In this document: positions 1-8,555 of the stretch, piece by piece
How positions within the stretch are numbered: the stretch's first letter is position 1
Layout: every line of letters starts with the position of its first letter
Assembly: GCF_000757725.1 (NCBI RefSeq)
Contig: NZ_JJMU01000066.1
Location: 1 to 64,000 of the forward strand
Reading direction: 5' to 3'
Length of the DNA stretch: 64,000 bases
From: Sphingobacterium deserti
GTDB lineage: Bacteria > Bacteroidota > Bacteroidia > Sphingobacteriales > Sphingobacteriaceae
Translations under genes and position numbers: made by a program
Notes under the pieces: generated by a model
The model's database searches: none
What the model was told of the DNA's origin: nothing
What the model saw: the letters and a program-made list of their open reading frames with translations, nothing else

Positions 1-728
1 CGAACAGAAGGGTTGGCCTGGGTTCGAACATGGCGCAGCTCGTTGCAGCTACGCCTGCGGGCATTGTGGGATGCAACATATCCAAGCGGGATCACCTCTT
101 GGGACAAGTTCAAAAATAGTAAACATGTCCCTTTTTTATTTCCTTATAATCTACTGGTATTCTGATAGATATACGTTGACTTCAAAATCATCTTCGGGCT
201 ACGATGTTGTATCTCATAAAATCCACCGAAATTTGGGGAACATCGAACCTGTTTTAATTGCTCTTCTGTAATACTATTGTTTATCAATTATTTAATGAAT
301 TTTGTCACAAGTAGGTATACTATTTTGAGATGTAGAATACAATGCAAAAGTGATGATACAATCAATTTGTCTATCGTTTGTTTTGTTTAAGAATAAGAAA
401 TAAGTCGATAGAATTATCTGTGCATTAAAAATGAAAAGCTTTCAATGCATTAATCACTCCGCTTTTAGAGTTGTCTTTCGAGTAAGACATAGATAATATC
501 GTAGATATAATATAACAGACCACAGAGATGGAAATTTTGGATTAGTGTTTAATGGTGAATTGGCACTAATTCCCTCCTTTTGTATCAAATGCTCTAAATC
601 GGGGCATTCTAGATGCGCTCCATTTGCTTTCGACAATTTGCAAAACGGCCGCTTTGATCTGCCTGGAATTGGCTTTAAAGGTGGATTTCGTGTCAAAATG
701 TTTAAGTTTGTTAGTTTAAGATACGGCT
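1..728. other. left-edge stretch without an assignable gene
   Basis: The first 120 bases are more GC-rich than what follows and all three forward frames are open for a while (frame 1 to a stop at 163-165, frame 3 to a stop near 118-120). One of them may therefore be the 3' end of a gene that starts outside the window, but I recognise none of the three peptides. From about 165 to 728 the sequence is AT-rich with only short overlapping frames on both strands and nothing I can call. The promoter of the nuclease at 729 should lie in its right end. Confidence 0.4.
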
Positions 729-1736
729 ATGGAATTTTCAAACTCAAAATACGAACAACTGCTCGACAATATCGGAGTTACCATTGAGCAGGCGAGACAG
801 AATGCCATTAAGTTTGTAAATACTGAATTGGTGAAAGCTAATTGGGAAATTGGCAGGCACATTGTAAAATATGAACAGCACGGGAAGGAACGGGCAGAGT
901 ACGGAAGCGACTTATTATCAAATCTTTCAAAAGACCTTAAACAACGGTATGGCAAAGGATTTGGCAGGCGGAACATCTTAGATATGCGACGTTTTTACCT
1001 CATGTACCAAAAATGGCAGGCAGTGCCTGCCAAATTGAGCTGGACACATTTTGTTACCTTATTGGGGGTATCGGACGATACAGCGAGGAAGTTTTATGAA
1101 AAACAGGCTGTACTGGAAAATTGGGGATACAGGGAACTTGAAAGACAAATAAATTCATCCCTGTTTGAGCGCCTCGCTTTGAGCAAAGACAAAAAGGGCA
1201 TATTGCAACTTGCAGAAAAAGGGCATATCGTTACCGACCCCACCGAAGCAATAAAAGACCCGTATGTTCTGGACTTTCTTAAAATACCACAGAGCTACCG
1301 TATGACGGAAAAGGCACTCGAACAAAAGATTATTGATAATCTACAGTTGTTCCTGCTCGAATTAGGAAAGGGCTTTGCTTTTATTGGCAGGCAATATAAA
1401 ATATCTATCCGCAACCGTCATTTTTACATTGACCTTGTTTTTTACCATCGTATTCTGAAATGTTTTGTTCTCATTGACTTGAAAATAAAACAGGTTGAAC
1501 ACAATGACATAGGGCAGATGAACCTCTATCTAAACTATTTTCGCACAGAAGAAAATGTCGAAGATGACAATGAACCTATTGGCATTATCCTCTCAGCTGA
1601 AAAGGACGAGGTGTTGGTGGAATATGCAACAGGAGGCATTTCCAATAAAATATTTGTTTCCCAGTACCAGCTTTATCTGCCAGACAAGAAAGAATTACAA
1701 AACAAGGTAAAAGAGATATTGCTAAAAAATCTGTAA
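729..1736 (+). CDS. DUF1016/YhcG-like PDDEXK nuclease domain protein
   Basis: This 335-residue protein has the two-part layout of the YhcG/DUF1016 family: a helical N-terminal domain (about 10-150, with a Trp-Glu-Ile-Gly-Arg motif near residue 40) and a C-terminal PDDEXK-type nuclease fold (about 165-320). The nuclease core is visible as FYIDLVFYH near residue 232 and VLIDLKI near residue 248, followed by GQMNLYLNYF. The second acidic position is Asp, where family members usually have Glu-Leu-Lys. The family is widespread in genomic islands and next to restriction or defence genes; its role is poorly defined. It stands alone on the plus strand, facing the minus-strand block that starts at 1973. 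Fold recognition is strong, function is not known. Confidence 0.85.
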   Translation: MEFSNSKYEQLLDNIGVTIEQARQNAIKFVNTELVKANWEIGRHIVKYEQHGKERAEYGSDLLSNLSKDLKQRYGKGFGRRNILDMRRFYLMYQKWQAVPAKLSWTHFVTLLGVSDDTARKFYEKQAVLENWGYRELERQINSSLFERLALSKDKKGILQLAEKGHIVTDPTEAIKDPYVLDFLKIPQSYRMTEKALEQKIIDNLQLFLLELGKGFAFIGRQYKISIRNRHFYIDLVFYHRILKCFVLIDLKIKQVEHNDIGQMNLYLNYFRTEENVEDDNEPIGIILSAEKDEVLVEYATGGISNKIFVSQYQLYLPDKKELQNKVKEILLKNL

Positions 1737-1779
1737 AACTTGATTATGGCTCTACCACGGCACTGTTACTGTTGTTCAA

Positions 1780-1823
1780 TTGCCCTAAATCTTTAGGCAA
1801 CGGGTTCGAGTTCCGTATATTCC
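1780..1823 (+). other. tRNA-like 3' half (class II variable arm plus T-arm), probable attachment-site remnant
   Basis: Bases 1800-1816 form a canonical T-arm: a 5-bp stem ACGGG/TCCGT around the 7-base loop TTCGAGT. Directly before it, 1780-1800 can fold into a long variable arm (TTGCC and TAAA pairing with TTTA and GGCAA with one bulge), as in tRNA-Leu or tRNA-Ser. I cannot find a matching 5' acceptor, D-arm or anticodon arm upstream, so this is not an intact tRNA. Integrative elements often leave a tRNA 3' end at one boundary, and the nuclease gene just upstream is a typical island gene. Inference; the rest of 1737-1972 holds nothing else I recognise. Confidence 0.35.
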
Positions 1824-1972
1824 ATTTAGCGCCATACCATATTGTAAAATTACGGACGGTTGTTGCGGGAGCAACTTGATGCGGACTTTGTGCTATAACT
1901 TAGGTCTGCAGCGACAAAAAGCATAGCGCCAATAGGTATTTCATTTGCATAGTTTACATCTCTTTTGTCCGG

Positions 1973-2509
1973 TTATAAGTCAGGGCATCTATAGATCCTG
2001 TCAATATCTGACGACCTCGTGATTTTCTTTAATTCATACCTGAGGTCATCGCTATCGATCATGAAATTTACCGGGTAAGTTGTTTCACCGTCTTTTATTT
2101 GTTTAATCAGATAGTCCTTATCGAAATATTGCCTACTCTCCTCTTGCATGTCTCTATTGGCTTGGTTATCAAAATATTGTATGCTCTCGTACGAAAATAT
2201 CAACTCACCGTTTGCGTAATAGTATTCATAGCTCCATGACAAGGCTGCCTTATCGCCATCACCTTCACCCATGTCGACTATCTTTTGTATTTCATGATCC
2301 TTATAAAAAATCGTGATGCTGGCTTTATTCACCCCACACTTATTCTCATACCAAAAACGCTTCGTTTCGAGCTGCAGTGTTGCCGCATTTATTTTCTTTA
2401 CTGCTTTCGCGATTTCATCGAGTTTGCTTTGAGTAGGCTGCGCATATAATGCCGAGCCAAACATCGATAGAAAAATTATTAACAGCATTGTTATTTTAAA
2501 AATTTTCAT
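1973..2509 (-). CDS. secreted hypothetical protein
   Basis: The 178-residue product begins with a clear signal peptide (Lys-rich start, hydrophobic core, cleavage probably after ALYAQ near residue 24) and no lipobox Cys, so it should be periplasmic or secreted. The mature part has alternating charged and aromatic residues with a Tyr-rich stretch around residues 90-110 (SYEYYYANGE), which suggests a small beta-rich fold. I do not recognise the family. It is the last gene of the minus-strand block running down from 12276, ten bases after the preceding gene, so it is probably co-transcribed with it. Confidence 0.7.
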   Translation of the reverse strand: MKIFKITMLLIIFLSMFGSALYAQPTQSKLDEIAKAVKKINAATLQLETKRFWYENKCGVNKASITIFYKDHEIQKIVDMGEGDGDKAALSWSYEYYYANGELIFSYESIQYFDNQANRDMQEESRQYFDKDYLIKQIKDGETTYPVNFMIDSDDLRYELKKITRSSDIDRIYRCPDL

Positions 2510-2519
2510 TGTACTTAGG

Positions 2520-2912
2520 TTATTGCACCACGATTGCGTCTATACTATCAAGTTTACCTTTAAGCATTGACCAACAACCCTTGCCATATTTTCGTTCCAA
2601 TTCTTCCATCATCAATTTGTTATGCTGTTTGATGCCAACTTCAATTTCAGTACTTATTTCGCACCCGCCTGCAACCAGTTCGAAGCCATAGCTTTTGGCC
2701 AGCTGTTGCTTTTTATAAAAATTTGGGGACAGCTCACCAAGCTGAATGATGCTAATCTTATTTGCTTGTAAGAGCTCTTTTGCGGTAAAATAGTTTTGCG
2801 GTGCAAAGATTCCAAGAGAAAAACGAAAAACCAAGTAGGTACCTGATGCAAGTATGAGCAGGCAAATTACAACCCCTATACATCTAAGGTTCTTTATGTT
2901 TAGTTTTCGCAT
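2520..2912 (-). CDS. single-pass membrane hypothetical protein
   Basis: Starting at the ATG at 2912 gives 130 residues: a short basic N-terminus, one hydrophobic segment (about residues 10-30, IGVVICLLILASGTYLVF) and a soluble domain of about 95 residues. An in-frame TTG at 3002 would add 30 residues and overlap the preceding gene, but the ATG is the better start. The soluble part carries a motif around KSYGFELVAGGCEIS and ends with a helix-like EELERKYGKGCW. I do not know the family; its position among immunity-type genes is the only hint of function. Confidence 0.65.
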   Translation of the reverse strand: MRKLNIKNLRCIGVVICLLILASGTYLVFRFSLGIFAPQNYFTAKELLQANKISIIQLGELSPNFYKKQQLAKSYGFELVAGGCEISTEIEVGIKQHNKLMMEELERKYGKGCWSMLKGKLDSIDAIVVQ

Positions 2913-2968
2913 AAATAACAGTTCGATTTGTTTCAAACGCCGGAAAAGCAAGCCTGATAAACCAGTCT

Positions 2969-4165
2969 TTATTTTCCTTCTTCCTTTGCTTTTTGTTTCC
3001 AATACCGGAGTTCTCTGGCAACGTCCATATCCAACTTAACACCCGGCATTTCTTCGCTCCAGCGCTCATTTGTTTCTTGTAATCCATTAACTATCCATTG
3101 CGACAAAGATGTCTTTACTTCCTCCATAAAAAACGGCTGCCCGTAGTGAAATACAGCATGCGTATCTTCGTGCACTAAAAAAGTATACCTGGAATCACCC
3201 AAATCTCCCCAATAACCTTGTACATAATAATATGGGAAACCGGGTTTGGGCCGTGCAGTAATTTCAAAATGCAGCCGTTCTTTCTTATATTCAACACTTA
3301 AAATATCTATTATATTTGTATACCCGATAGCTTTGATGTTGTTAAGACTATCTAAAATACTTTGCTCTTTGGCGGTGTAGCTGAAAGGATACGGCAGATA
3401 GCCATTTTCATTCTCCAATAGGATATGGTAATCCTTATCCCCTTTAGCAATGTTGTAATGCTTTATAATTTCGCCCTTAACATTGATATATGCTATATTC
3501 GAAGTATCGTTGAGGGGACGGTGATCCATATAGCCGGGAAGCTGTACTTGCTCCCACCGACCGCGGTATACTTTGGCATAACCGTAATTGAAAGGCTCTG
3601 CATATTCCCAATTTGCAGTTGTTATTTTGTTACCAACACCATCAATGTATCCAAGTTTGCCTTTCTCTACATATAATCCATAACCTTCGGCGAAGGGCTG
3701 TGGAGTGATGATATAATAGCCTGTGTATTGTCGGGCAGCATAGCCGGCTATGTAGTATAAAAACTTTCCCTTTCTACTGTAAACTTCTCCGGCAGGTATA
3801 CGTGGACCTTCCATAGCAGCCTTCGATCCTATCGATAGGCCAAAAAATTGGATTACCGGTCCTGTTATTGGCTTTTCAAAATCGTAGCGGGCTTCAGGTA
3901 TCAAGCTGTCATTATTAGTATAGAAAACCCGTCGTTTATAGTTGTTGTTGGTGCGACCAAAGTATAAAAAGTTAATGTCAGCATTATTCAAACTTGGATG
4001 TTCCGCAGGAATTATAATATCGCCGAGACCGTTTTTCACACCGACATAGGTAGTATCGGCATTCGGAAAATAATACAACGCTGTAGGATCTCTACGCTCG
4101 CCACAGCTCAAAAAGAAAATTAAGCTGATAATAAGAGAATGGATGTATGTTGTCCTATACTTCAT
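2969..4165 (-). CDS. lipoprotein with WG repeats
   Basis: The 398-residue protein has a lipoprotein signal peptide with the lipobox Cys at residue 21 (FFLSCGE). The mature protein contains WG-type repeat units, seen in VGVKNGLGDIIIPA near residue 42 and in KGKLGYIDGVGNKIT near residue 170, followed by a related unit around YINVKGEIIKHY. The C-terminal third is aromatic-rich with no motif I recognise. WG-repeat proteins bind other proteins and are recurrent companions of toxin and effector loci in Bacteroidota. It ends 12 bases before the next upstream gene's stop region, in the same minus-strand series. Substrate or partner unknown. Confidence 0.7.
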   Translation of the reverse strand: MKYRTTYIHSLIISLIFFLSCGERRDPTALYYFPNADTTYVGVKNGLGDIIIPAEHPSLNNADINFLYFGRTNNNYKRRVFYTNNDSLIPEARYDFEKPITGPVIQFFGLSIGSKAAMEGPRIPAGEVYSRKGKFLYYIAGYAARQYTGYYIITPQPFAEGYGLYVEKGKLGYIDGVGNKITTANWEYAEPFNYGYAKVYRGRWEQVQLPGYMDHRPLNDTSNIAYINVKGEIIKHYNIAKGDKDYHILLENENGYLPYPFSYTAKEQSILDSLNNIKAIGYTNIIDILSVEYKKERLHFEITARPKPGFPYYYVQGYWGDLGDSRYTFLVHEDTHAVFHYGQPFFMEEVKTSLSQWIVNGLQETNERWSEEMPGVKLDMDVARELRYWKQKAKEEGK

Positions 4166-4177
4166 TGGGTCAATCGG

Positions 4178-5260
4178 TTATTGATCGTTGCCGGGTTGAA
4201 AGCCTTTTATAACATTGTGCTGTATTCTGCGTGTTTCAAAGGCTACAAATGTGGCGCAGGCGTTTTGCATTACTTCAGGCAAAATGCTGGCGTCGTTAAT
4301 TCGCCAACTTATGTTTTTAATAGGCCAATTGCAATCTTCGCTATACGCTTTGTGGCCCTTCAGTTTTTGGTTACTGAGGCTAAAATCGTTACTCCAGTAA
4401 GCGTGTCCCAGTCTAAAATTGTCGTAATAATCGTCCATGTTTTTGAAAAGCGCATGGATATATTCCGATGACTGGAGGATATTTTTCCAAGCCGTTTGTT
4501 CTGTAATAAGTCCTGCCATAAAAGAAGTGCGAGAAAGTTCTATAATGCGGTTTAAATCAAAACCCCAAAACAGCTGCGGCGGGATACCATCTTTTTCCTC
4601 CCAGCAATTTAACACATAGTTTTGCGGCAACTGACTAAGCTCGGAGATCCGCGCCACCATTCTTTTGCGAGCACCCACTTCCATCAATGTTTTGTCGGCA
4701 GCAAATAGCTGGCTATGCATGCCGTTAAAAAGCCGGTCAATGGTGTCATTATAGGAAACTTCAGAGAGTACGCCCCAACTTTGGTCGTTGCCCGTGAGCC
4801 GCTCTTCTTTTGTTGTGACCAAAAAGGTTTTGTAATTGCTGGGCTTTGCCCCACGTGCTTCGCAAGGCCAGTATTCAAGTGTTTCGATCCACTCGCCAAA
4901 CTGATATCCATCAGGAGCATCGAGCTGTAAGGCTTCTCGTTTCTGTTGTGGTAACCATGTGGCTCCATACGTCTGGTAATATTTTTTTTGCTCGGCGACT
5001 CTCCGTCCTGTTATCTTTTGAATACAAAATTTGCCTATAAGCGCCCCAAAAGCTAATGCCAACGCAATGCCTAAATAATACATCCAACTTTCTAGCTTAT
5101 CTATTTCTTTTAGGCGACTTAGTACAGGATAGGCTATAAGTGTAGGGACACAGGAAAGCACCAAAATTGCCCATCCTAAGGAGGCAGCATTGCCGTCTTG
5201 TGGATTATATTTTGGGCGTGCATCCTTTTCGCCGGGGTGGTTTTGGACAAATTCTTTCAT
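4178..5260 (-). CDS. DUF1266 domain membrane protein
   Basis: The ATG at 5260 gives 360 residues. Two hydrophobic segments (about residues 30-50 and 62-82) anchor the N-terminus in the membrane. The C-terminal half carries the DUF1266 signature: WGFDLNRIIELSRTSFMAGLI, then a WKNILQ and a Tyr-rich stretch, and YWSNDF. DUF1266 proteins are uncharacterised but recur in polymorphic toxin and immunity gene neighbourhoods. An upstream TTG at 5284 is an unlikely start. It is separated by about 145 bases from the preceding lipoprotein gene, the widest gap in this part of the block apart from 9219-9387, so an internal promoter is possible. Confidence 0.75.
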   Translation of the reverse strand: MKEFVQNHPGEKDARPKYNPQDGNAASLGWAILVLSCVPTLIAYPVLSRLKEIDKLESWMYYLGIALALAFGALIGKFCIQKITGRRVAEQKKYYQTYGATWLPQQKREALQLDAPDGYQFGEWIETLEYWPCEARGAKPSNYKTFLVTTKEERLTGNDQSWGVLSEVSYNDTIDRLFNGMHSQLFAADKTLMEVGARKRMVARISELSQLPQNYVLNCWEEKDGIPPQLFWGFDLNRIIELSRTSFMAGLITEQTAWKNILQSSEYIHALFKNMDDYYDNFRLGHAYWSNDFSLSNQKLKGHKAYSEDCNWPIKNISWRINDASILPEVMQNACATFVAFETRRIQHNVIKGFQPGNDQ

Positions 5261-5406
5261 GATTATATTTGAAAAGTTAAACAAAGGGAACTAACCTGTC
5301 TTAGTTTAAGTGATAAGCTCAGCAAGCTTAGCTTAAATCCCCCCTTTACTAAAGTCAAGTACAGCAGTTACAAGTGTATAAATGCTGTTGGAGGTGAACC
5401 AATTCC

Positions 5407-6123
5407 TTATTCGATTTTATAAAACCGTTCAAACCAATTATCAAACGGCTCTTTGTATTTCTCTTGTGCAGAAGTAATGATCTTCGCTGTGTGTTGACTT
5501 TGTTTTAATCCGAAATTTTCTTGTAGCCACCTTAGAAACTTATCAAGGTCTCTGCTTTCCTGCTGCCCCTCAGTTTTGTGAAAATAGGCTTGTTCAAGAT
5601 CAACACAAATTTCCGAATCGAATGTTAGCAGCTCAAAAAGCTGCCTTAAATTCTCGGCAACAATATGTGCGCCTCCTTCATCTCCGAATACCACAATCGG
5701 CATTTCTTCAATTGATTTGGCAGTTCCATCATTCCAAATTGCATAAAACGAGCCGGTGCCATTCGCCTGCGCAAAAGGGAAAAGGTTAGCTAAAAAGGCA
5801 GGATCATCGCTCCAGCTTTTAAGCCCCAATTTATCATCAATGGTTACTGCAAAACCTCGAGAATAAAATTCAGGAGCCGAATTGTTGTTCTGGAAATTGA
5901 TTAAGGATTCTAATTCTGTCGGAACTGCTGCCACACCCCAATTTTGTTTAAATTTTTTGATGTCCATATTCTTTTGTTTTGTTTCCGTATTTAATACGCC
6001 AACAGAATTGGTAGACTTTTTCTGTGTTTCTTTTGGACGTTTGCCTTCATCCCTTTGTGTTTGTTCCGAACAGCCCGATAGGATTACCGCCGTAATAGCA
6101 AAAAATAATAAAGATTTTTTCAT
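5407..6123 (-). CDS. lipoprotein with SUKH (SMI1/KNR4)-like domain
   Basis: A lipoprotein signal peptide with Cys at residue 18 (ILSGCSE) is followed by a Lys/Thr-rich linker to about residue 50. The 185-residue domain then reads like a SUKH/SMI1-KNR4 fold: PTELESLINFQNN at its start, then FAQANGTGSFYAIW and the motif PIVVFGDEGGAHIVAENL around residues 145-162, and an acidic helical tail. SUKH proteins are the best-known immunity superfamily against secreted nuclease toxins and are normally cytosolic. A lipid-anchored version is unusual; it might neutralise a toxin in the periplasm or at the outer membrane. Family call is by motif resemblance, not a search. Confidence 0.65.
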   Translation of the reverse strand: MKKSLLFFAITAVILSGCSEQTQRDEGKRPKETQKKSTNSVGVLNTETKQKNMDIKKFKQNWGVAAVPTELESLINFQNNNSAPEFYSRGFAVTIDDKLGLKSWSDDPAFLANLFPFAQANGTGSFYAIWNDGTAKSIEEMPIVVFGDEGGAHIVAENLRQLFELLTFDSEICVDLEQAYFHKTEGQQESRDLDKFLRWLQENFGLKQSQHTAKIITSAQEKYKEPFDNWFERFYKIE

Positions 6124-6146
6124 ATGTCTGTCGGGTTTAAAGTAAA

Positions 6147-7313
6147 TTAGCCCAACAGCATTTCTACAATCTCGTTGAACCCTTTCGTCGTGGTATAATC
6201 TATTGCTTTTTGCTCTTTTGTATTGACCAAGGTACGGTCAGCGTTATTATCCAGCAGAAATTTAACTACATCTTTTTTACCGTTGGAAGTTGCATAGTGT
6301 AAGGCCGTGTTACCTGATTCGTCCTGTATATTGATTTCCGCCCCTCGCGCTATCAATAACGTTAACATACTGAGATGACCGTTTTTAGAAGCTACATGCA
6401 ATAGGCTTTCGCCGGCATAACTGTAACTGTGGTTTAAACTGTATGCACTGTCTATAGATAAGTTGGTCGTGCTCTCTACCCAGTCCAAATAGCTATTCAT
6501 ACTATCGTTATCACCAGTAACAGGTTGGCAATAATTTACATCCACCCCGTTTTCTAAAAAAAGGCTGACTATTTCTTTTTGATTATGTGCACAAGCATAC
6601 CAGATTGGAGAAAGGCCATTTTTCGACGTGATTAGTACGTCGGCTCCCTGCTGCACCAAGATGTTTATCAGCATCCTGTTTGTATCGTAACAGGCAATAA
6701 GCAATGGCGAATTACCCTCGTGGTTACTGTGGTTAACATCCGCACCATTTTCTATAAGGCACTTTATAACCGGCAGGCTCTTTGAATAAACCGCCACAAT
6801 TAGCGGGCTGTTACCCATATTATCGGTCGTATTGATATCGGCGCCATTATTTACCAGTAACTGCACTACATCTTTATTACGCCAGGCAGAAGCGACCAAC
6901 AATGGGGTTTCTGATGCATTGTTAGGCAGATCTATCTCAGCCCCTTGCTCTAACAGCTTTTCTAAAACCTCTTTTTGTCCGGTTCGTGCCAACAGGTGCA
7001 ACAAACTATTGCCCTGTAAATCGTTTACTGTAGTTTTTGCACCATTCTCCAACAAATAAAGAGCGGTTTGTTTTTGTTTTTTTAAGCAGGCAAAATAAAA
7101 TGGTGTCTCTCCGTTGTGGTCTTCGTAATCTATATCTGCGCCGGACTGTAACAGCAGTTTCGCCAAATCAAGGTATCCGTTGTGTGCAATATAATGAAGG
7201 GCGGTTCTTCCTTTTTCGTCCGTATAAGTAACATCGACTTCATTTTTTTCCAGCAAAATCTCGGCTATCTTTCTTTTACCACTCTCGCAGGCAATTATAA
7301 AAGGCATTGACAT
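6147..7313 (-). CDS. ankyrin-repeat protein (about eleven repeats)
   Basis: Nearly all of this 388-residue protein is ankyrin repeats; clear units begin at GRTALHYIAHNGYLDLAKLL, GETPFYFAC, GNSLLHLLARTG, SETPLLVASAW, GNSPLIVAV, GNSPLLIACY, GLSPIWYACAHN, ESLLHVASKNGH and GNTALHYATSNG. A roughly 40-residue insertion with Ser/Tyr-rich sequence (about 262-300) breaks the series before the last three repeats. No signal peptide is seen, so it should be cytosolic. It starts four bases after the stop of the next ankyrin gene, so the two are almost certainly co-translated. Ankyrin proteins serve as immunity proteins in toxin loci; the actual partner is unknown. Confidence 0.9.
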   Translation of the reverse strand: MSMPFIIACESGKRKIAEILLEKNEVDVTYTDEKGRTALHYIAHNGYLDLAKLLLQSGADIDYEDHNGETPFYFACLKKQKQTALYLLENGAKTTVNDLQGNSLLHLLARTGQKEVLEKLLEQGAEIDLPNNASETPLLVASAWRNKDVVQLLVNNGADINTTDNMGNSPLIVAVYSKSLPVIKCLIENGADVNHSNHEGNSPLLIACYDTNRMLINILVQQGADVLITSKNGLSPIWYACAHNQKEIVSLFLENGVDVNYCQPVTGDNDSMNSYLDWVESTTNLSIDSAYSLNHSYSYAGESLLHVASKNGHLSMLTLLIARGAEINIQDESGNTALHYATSNGKKDVVKFLLDNNADRTLVNTKEQKAIDYTTTKGFNEIVEMLLG

Positions 7314-7317
7314 ATGT

Positions 7318-8532
7318 TTACGCTTTATGTTTTAATAATAGTTCTACAGTTTTGGCTTTCAGGTTATCTCCCGCCGCCAAATCCATCGGCGCTTTTTCCG
7401 CATCGTTCAGTACATTTACATCGGCGCCGTTCTCTATCAGCAATTTCACTTTTTTATAAAGTTGTTTCGCACTTTCCTCATCAAAGTTCACGTCAAAGGC
7501 ACAAACGGTATGCAAAAGTGTATTACCTTGATTGTCGGCCCTATTTATATCTACTACACCTGTTTCAAGGATGGCTTCCAGGACATCAGCTTTGTACTCG
7601 CAGGCCCAATCAAGCGTCGATTTCTCGTTGCCGTAATGCGGCGAAGTTTGATACACATCTGCGCCATCGGCAATTAAAGTTTTTAATAGTTCTAGATCGT
7701 ACTGTTCGCCGTTTCTGCGCATTTTTATTGCACCAAGCAGTAAAGTTTCCCCATCTTTCTCTGTGATGTTAAAATCTGCAGGGGCATATTGTTTAATACT
7801 GTTATACATTTCAGGCTTACATACCTGGTGCACGACAGCTATGTAAAATGGTGTTTTGCCGTCGTTATCTTGTTGATTGGGATCTGCGCCATTTTGCAAT
7901 AGCAATTCGGTGTATTGCTTTTTGTTTTTGTCGATGGCAAAATGCAAGGCGGTTTGTCCTACAATATTCTCTGTATTGACATCCAGCCCTTGCTCTATCA
8001 AAAATTCCAAGTACTGCAAGCCAAGGCTTTCTTTGATATTGTACTCTTGGATAATTTTGTGCAAAAAGTTGTACTCGTAGTTGTTTTTATAATTCACATC
8101 GCAACCAGCGTCAACCAATACGTTGATGATTTCGATGGAAGCTAAGCTGTTAAAAGCCAAGCCCAATAAGGTATTATCCTCAACGGCATCGTTTAGGTTT
8201 TCCAGTTTTGCAATGAATGTTTTCAGGAATGCTAAGTCATCGCTGTCGTTGCTTAGGGTGGCAAACAACTTCGAAAACAGTGACCCTTCCAATTTTTCGT
8301 ATTCGTAAATATCTGCTTCGACAAAGCCCTGTTCAGCTAATACGAGAATCAGGTCAAACGCTCTGCTATTTATCAGTACGTTGTAAATTTGACTCTTCTC
8401 AAAATCTCCTAGACCTTTGGGTATTTTTTCGCCAGTAATGAGACGTTGCCGGGCATTTTCCAGTTTGTTTTGTCTTATTAGATTTGCTAATGTTTCCGTT
8501 GCTTCCATATTTAGTATTTCGAATGAGGGCAT
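7318..8532 (-). CDS. ankyrin-repeat protein
   Basis: The 404-residue product has about 110 N-terminal residues of helical sequence without a canonical repeat, followed by ankyrin units such as NTLLGLAFNSLASIEIINVL, GQTALHFAIDKNKKQYTELL, GKTPFYIAVVHQ, GETLLLGAIKM and GNTLLHTVCAFD. It has no signal peptide. An in-frame ATG at 8508 (residue 9) is an equally good start. It is a diverged paralogue of the following ankyrin gene and the two are separated by only four bases. Role inferred from context: cytosolic binding protein, possibly immunity. Confidence 0.88.
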   Translation of the reverse strand: MPSFEILNMEATETLANLIRQNKLENARQRLITGEKIPKGLGDFEKSQIYNVLINSRAFDLILVLAEQGFVEADIYEYEKLEGSLFSKLFATLSNDSDDLAFLKTFIAKLENLNDAVEDNTLLGLAFNSLASIEIINVLVDAGCDVNYKNNYEYNFLHKIIQEYNIKESLGLQYLEFLIEQGLDVNTENIVGQTALHFAIDKNKKQYTELLLQNGADPNQQDNDGKTPFYIAVVHQVCKPEMYNSIKQYAPADFNITEKDGETLLLGAIKMRRNGEQYDLELLKTLIADGADVYQTSPHYGNEKSTLDWACEYKADVLEAILETGVVDINRADNQGNTLLHTVCAFDVNFDEESAKQLYKKVKLLIENGADVNVLNDAEKAPMDLAAGDNLKAKTVELLLKHKA

Positions 8533-8555
8533 TTAATTGCAATCAGACTCGTATT

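Noticed and set aside
88..105. GGATCACCTC resembling the 16S rRNA 3' end
   Set aside because: Only about ten bases match; the flanks do not resemble the 16S end and no rRNA follows.
454..787. Overlapping 80-codon frames on both strands
   Set aside because: No family resemblance, odd composition, and each lies opposite the other; likely chance.
1740..1830. Complete tRNA-Leu or tRNA-Ser gene
   Set aside because: No 5' acceptor, D-arm or anticodon arm can be paired with the T-arm.
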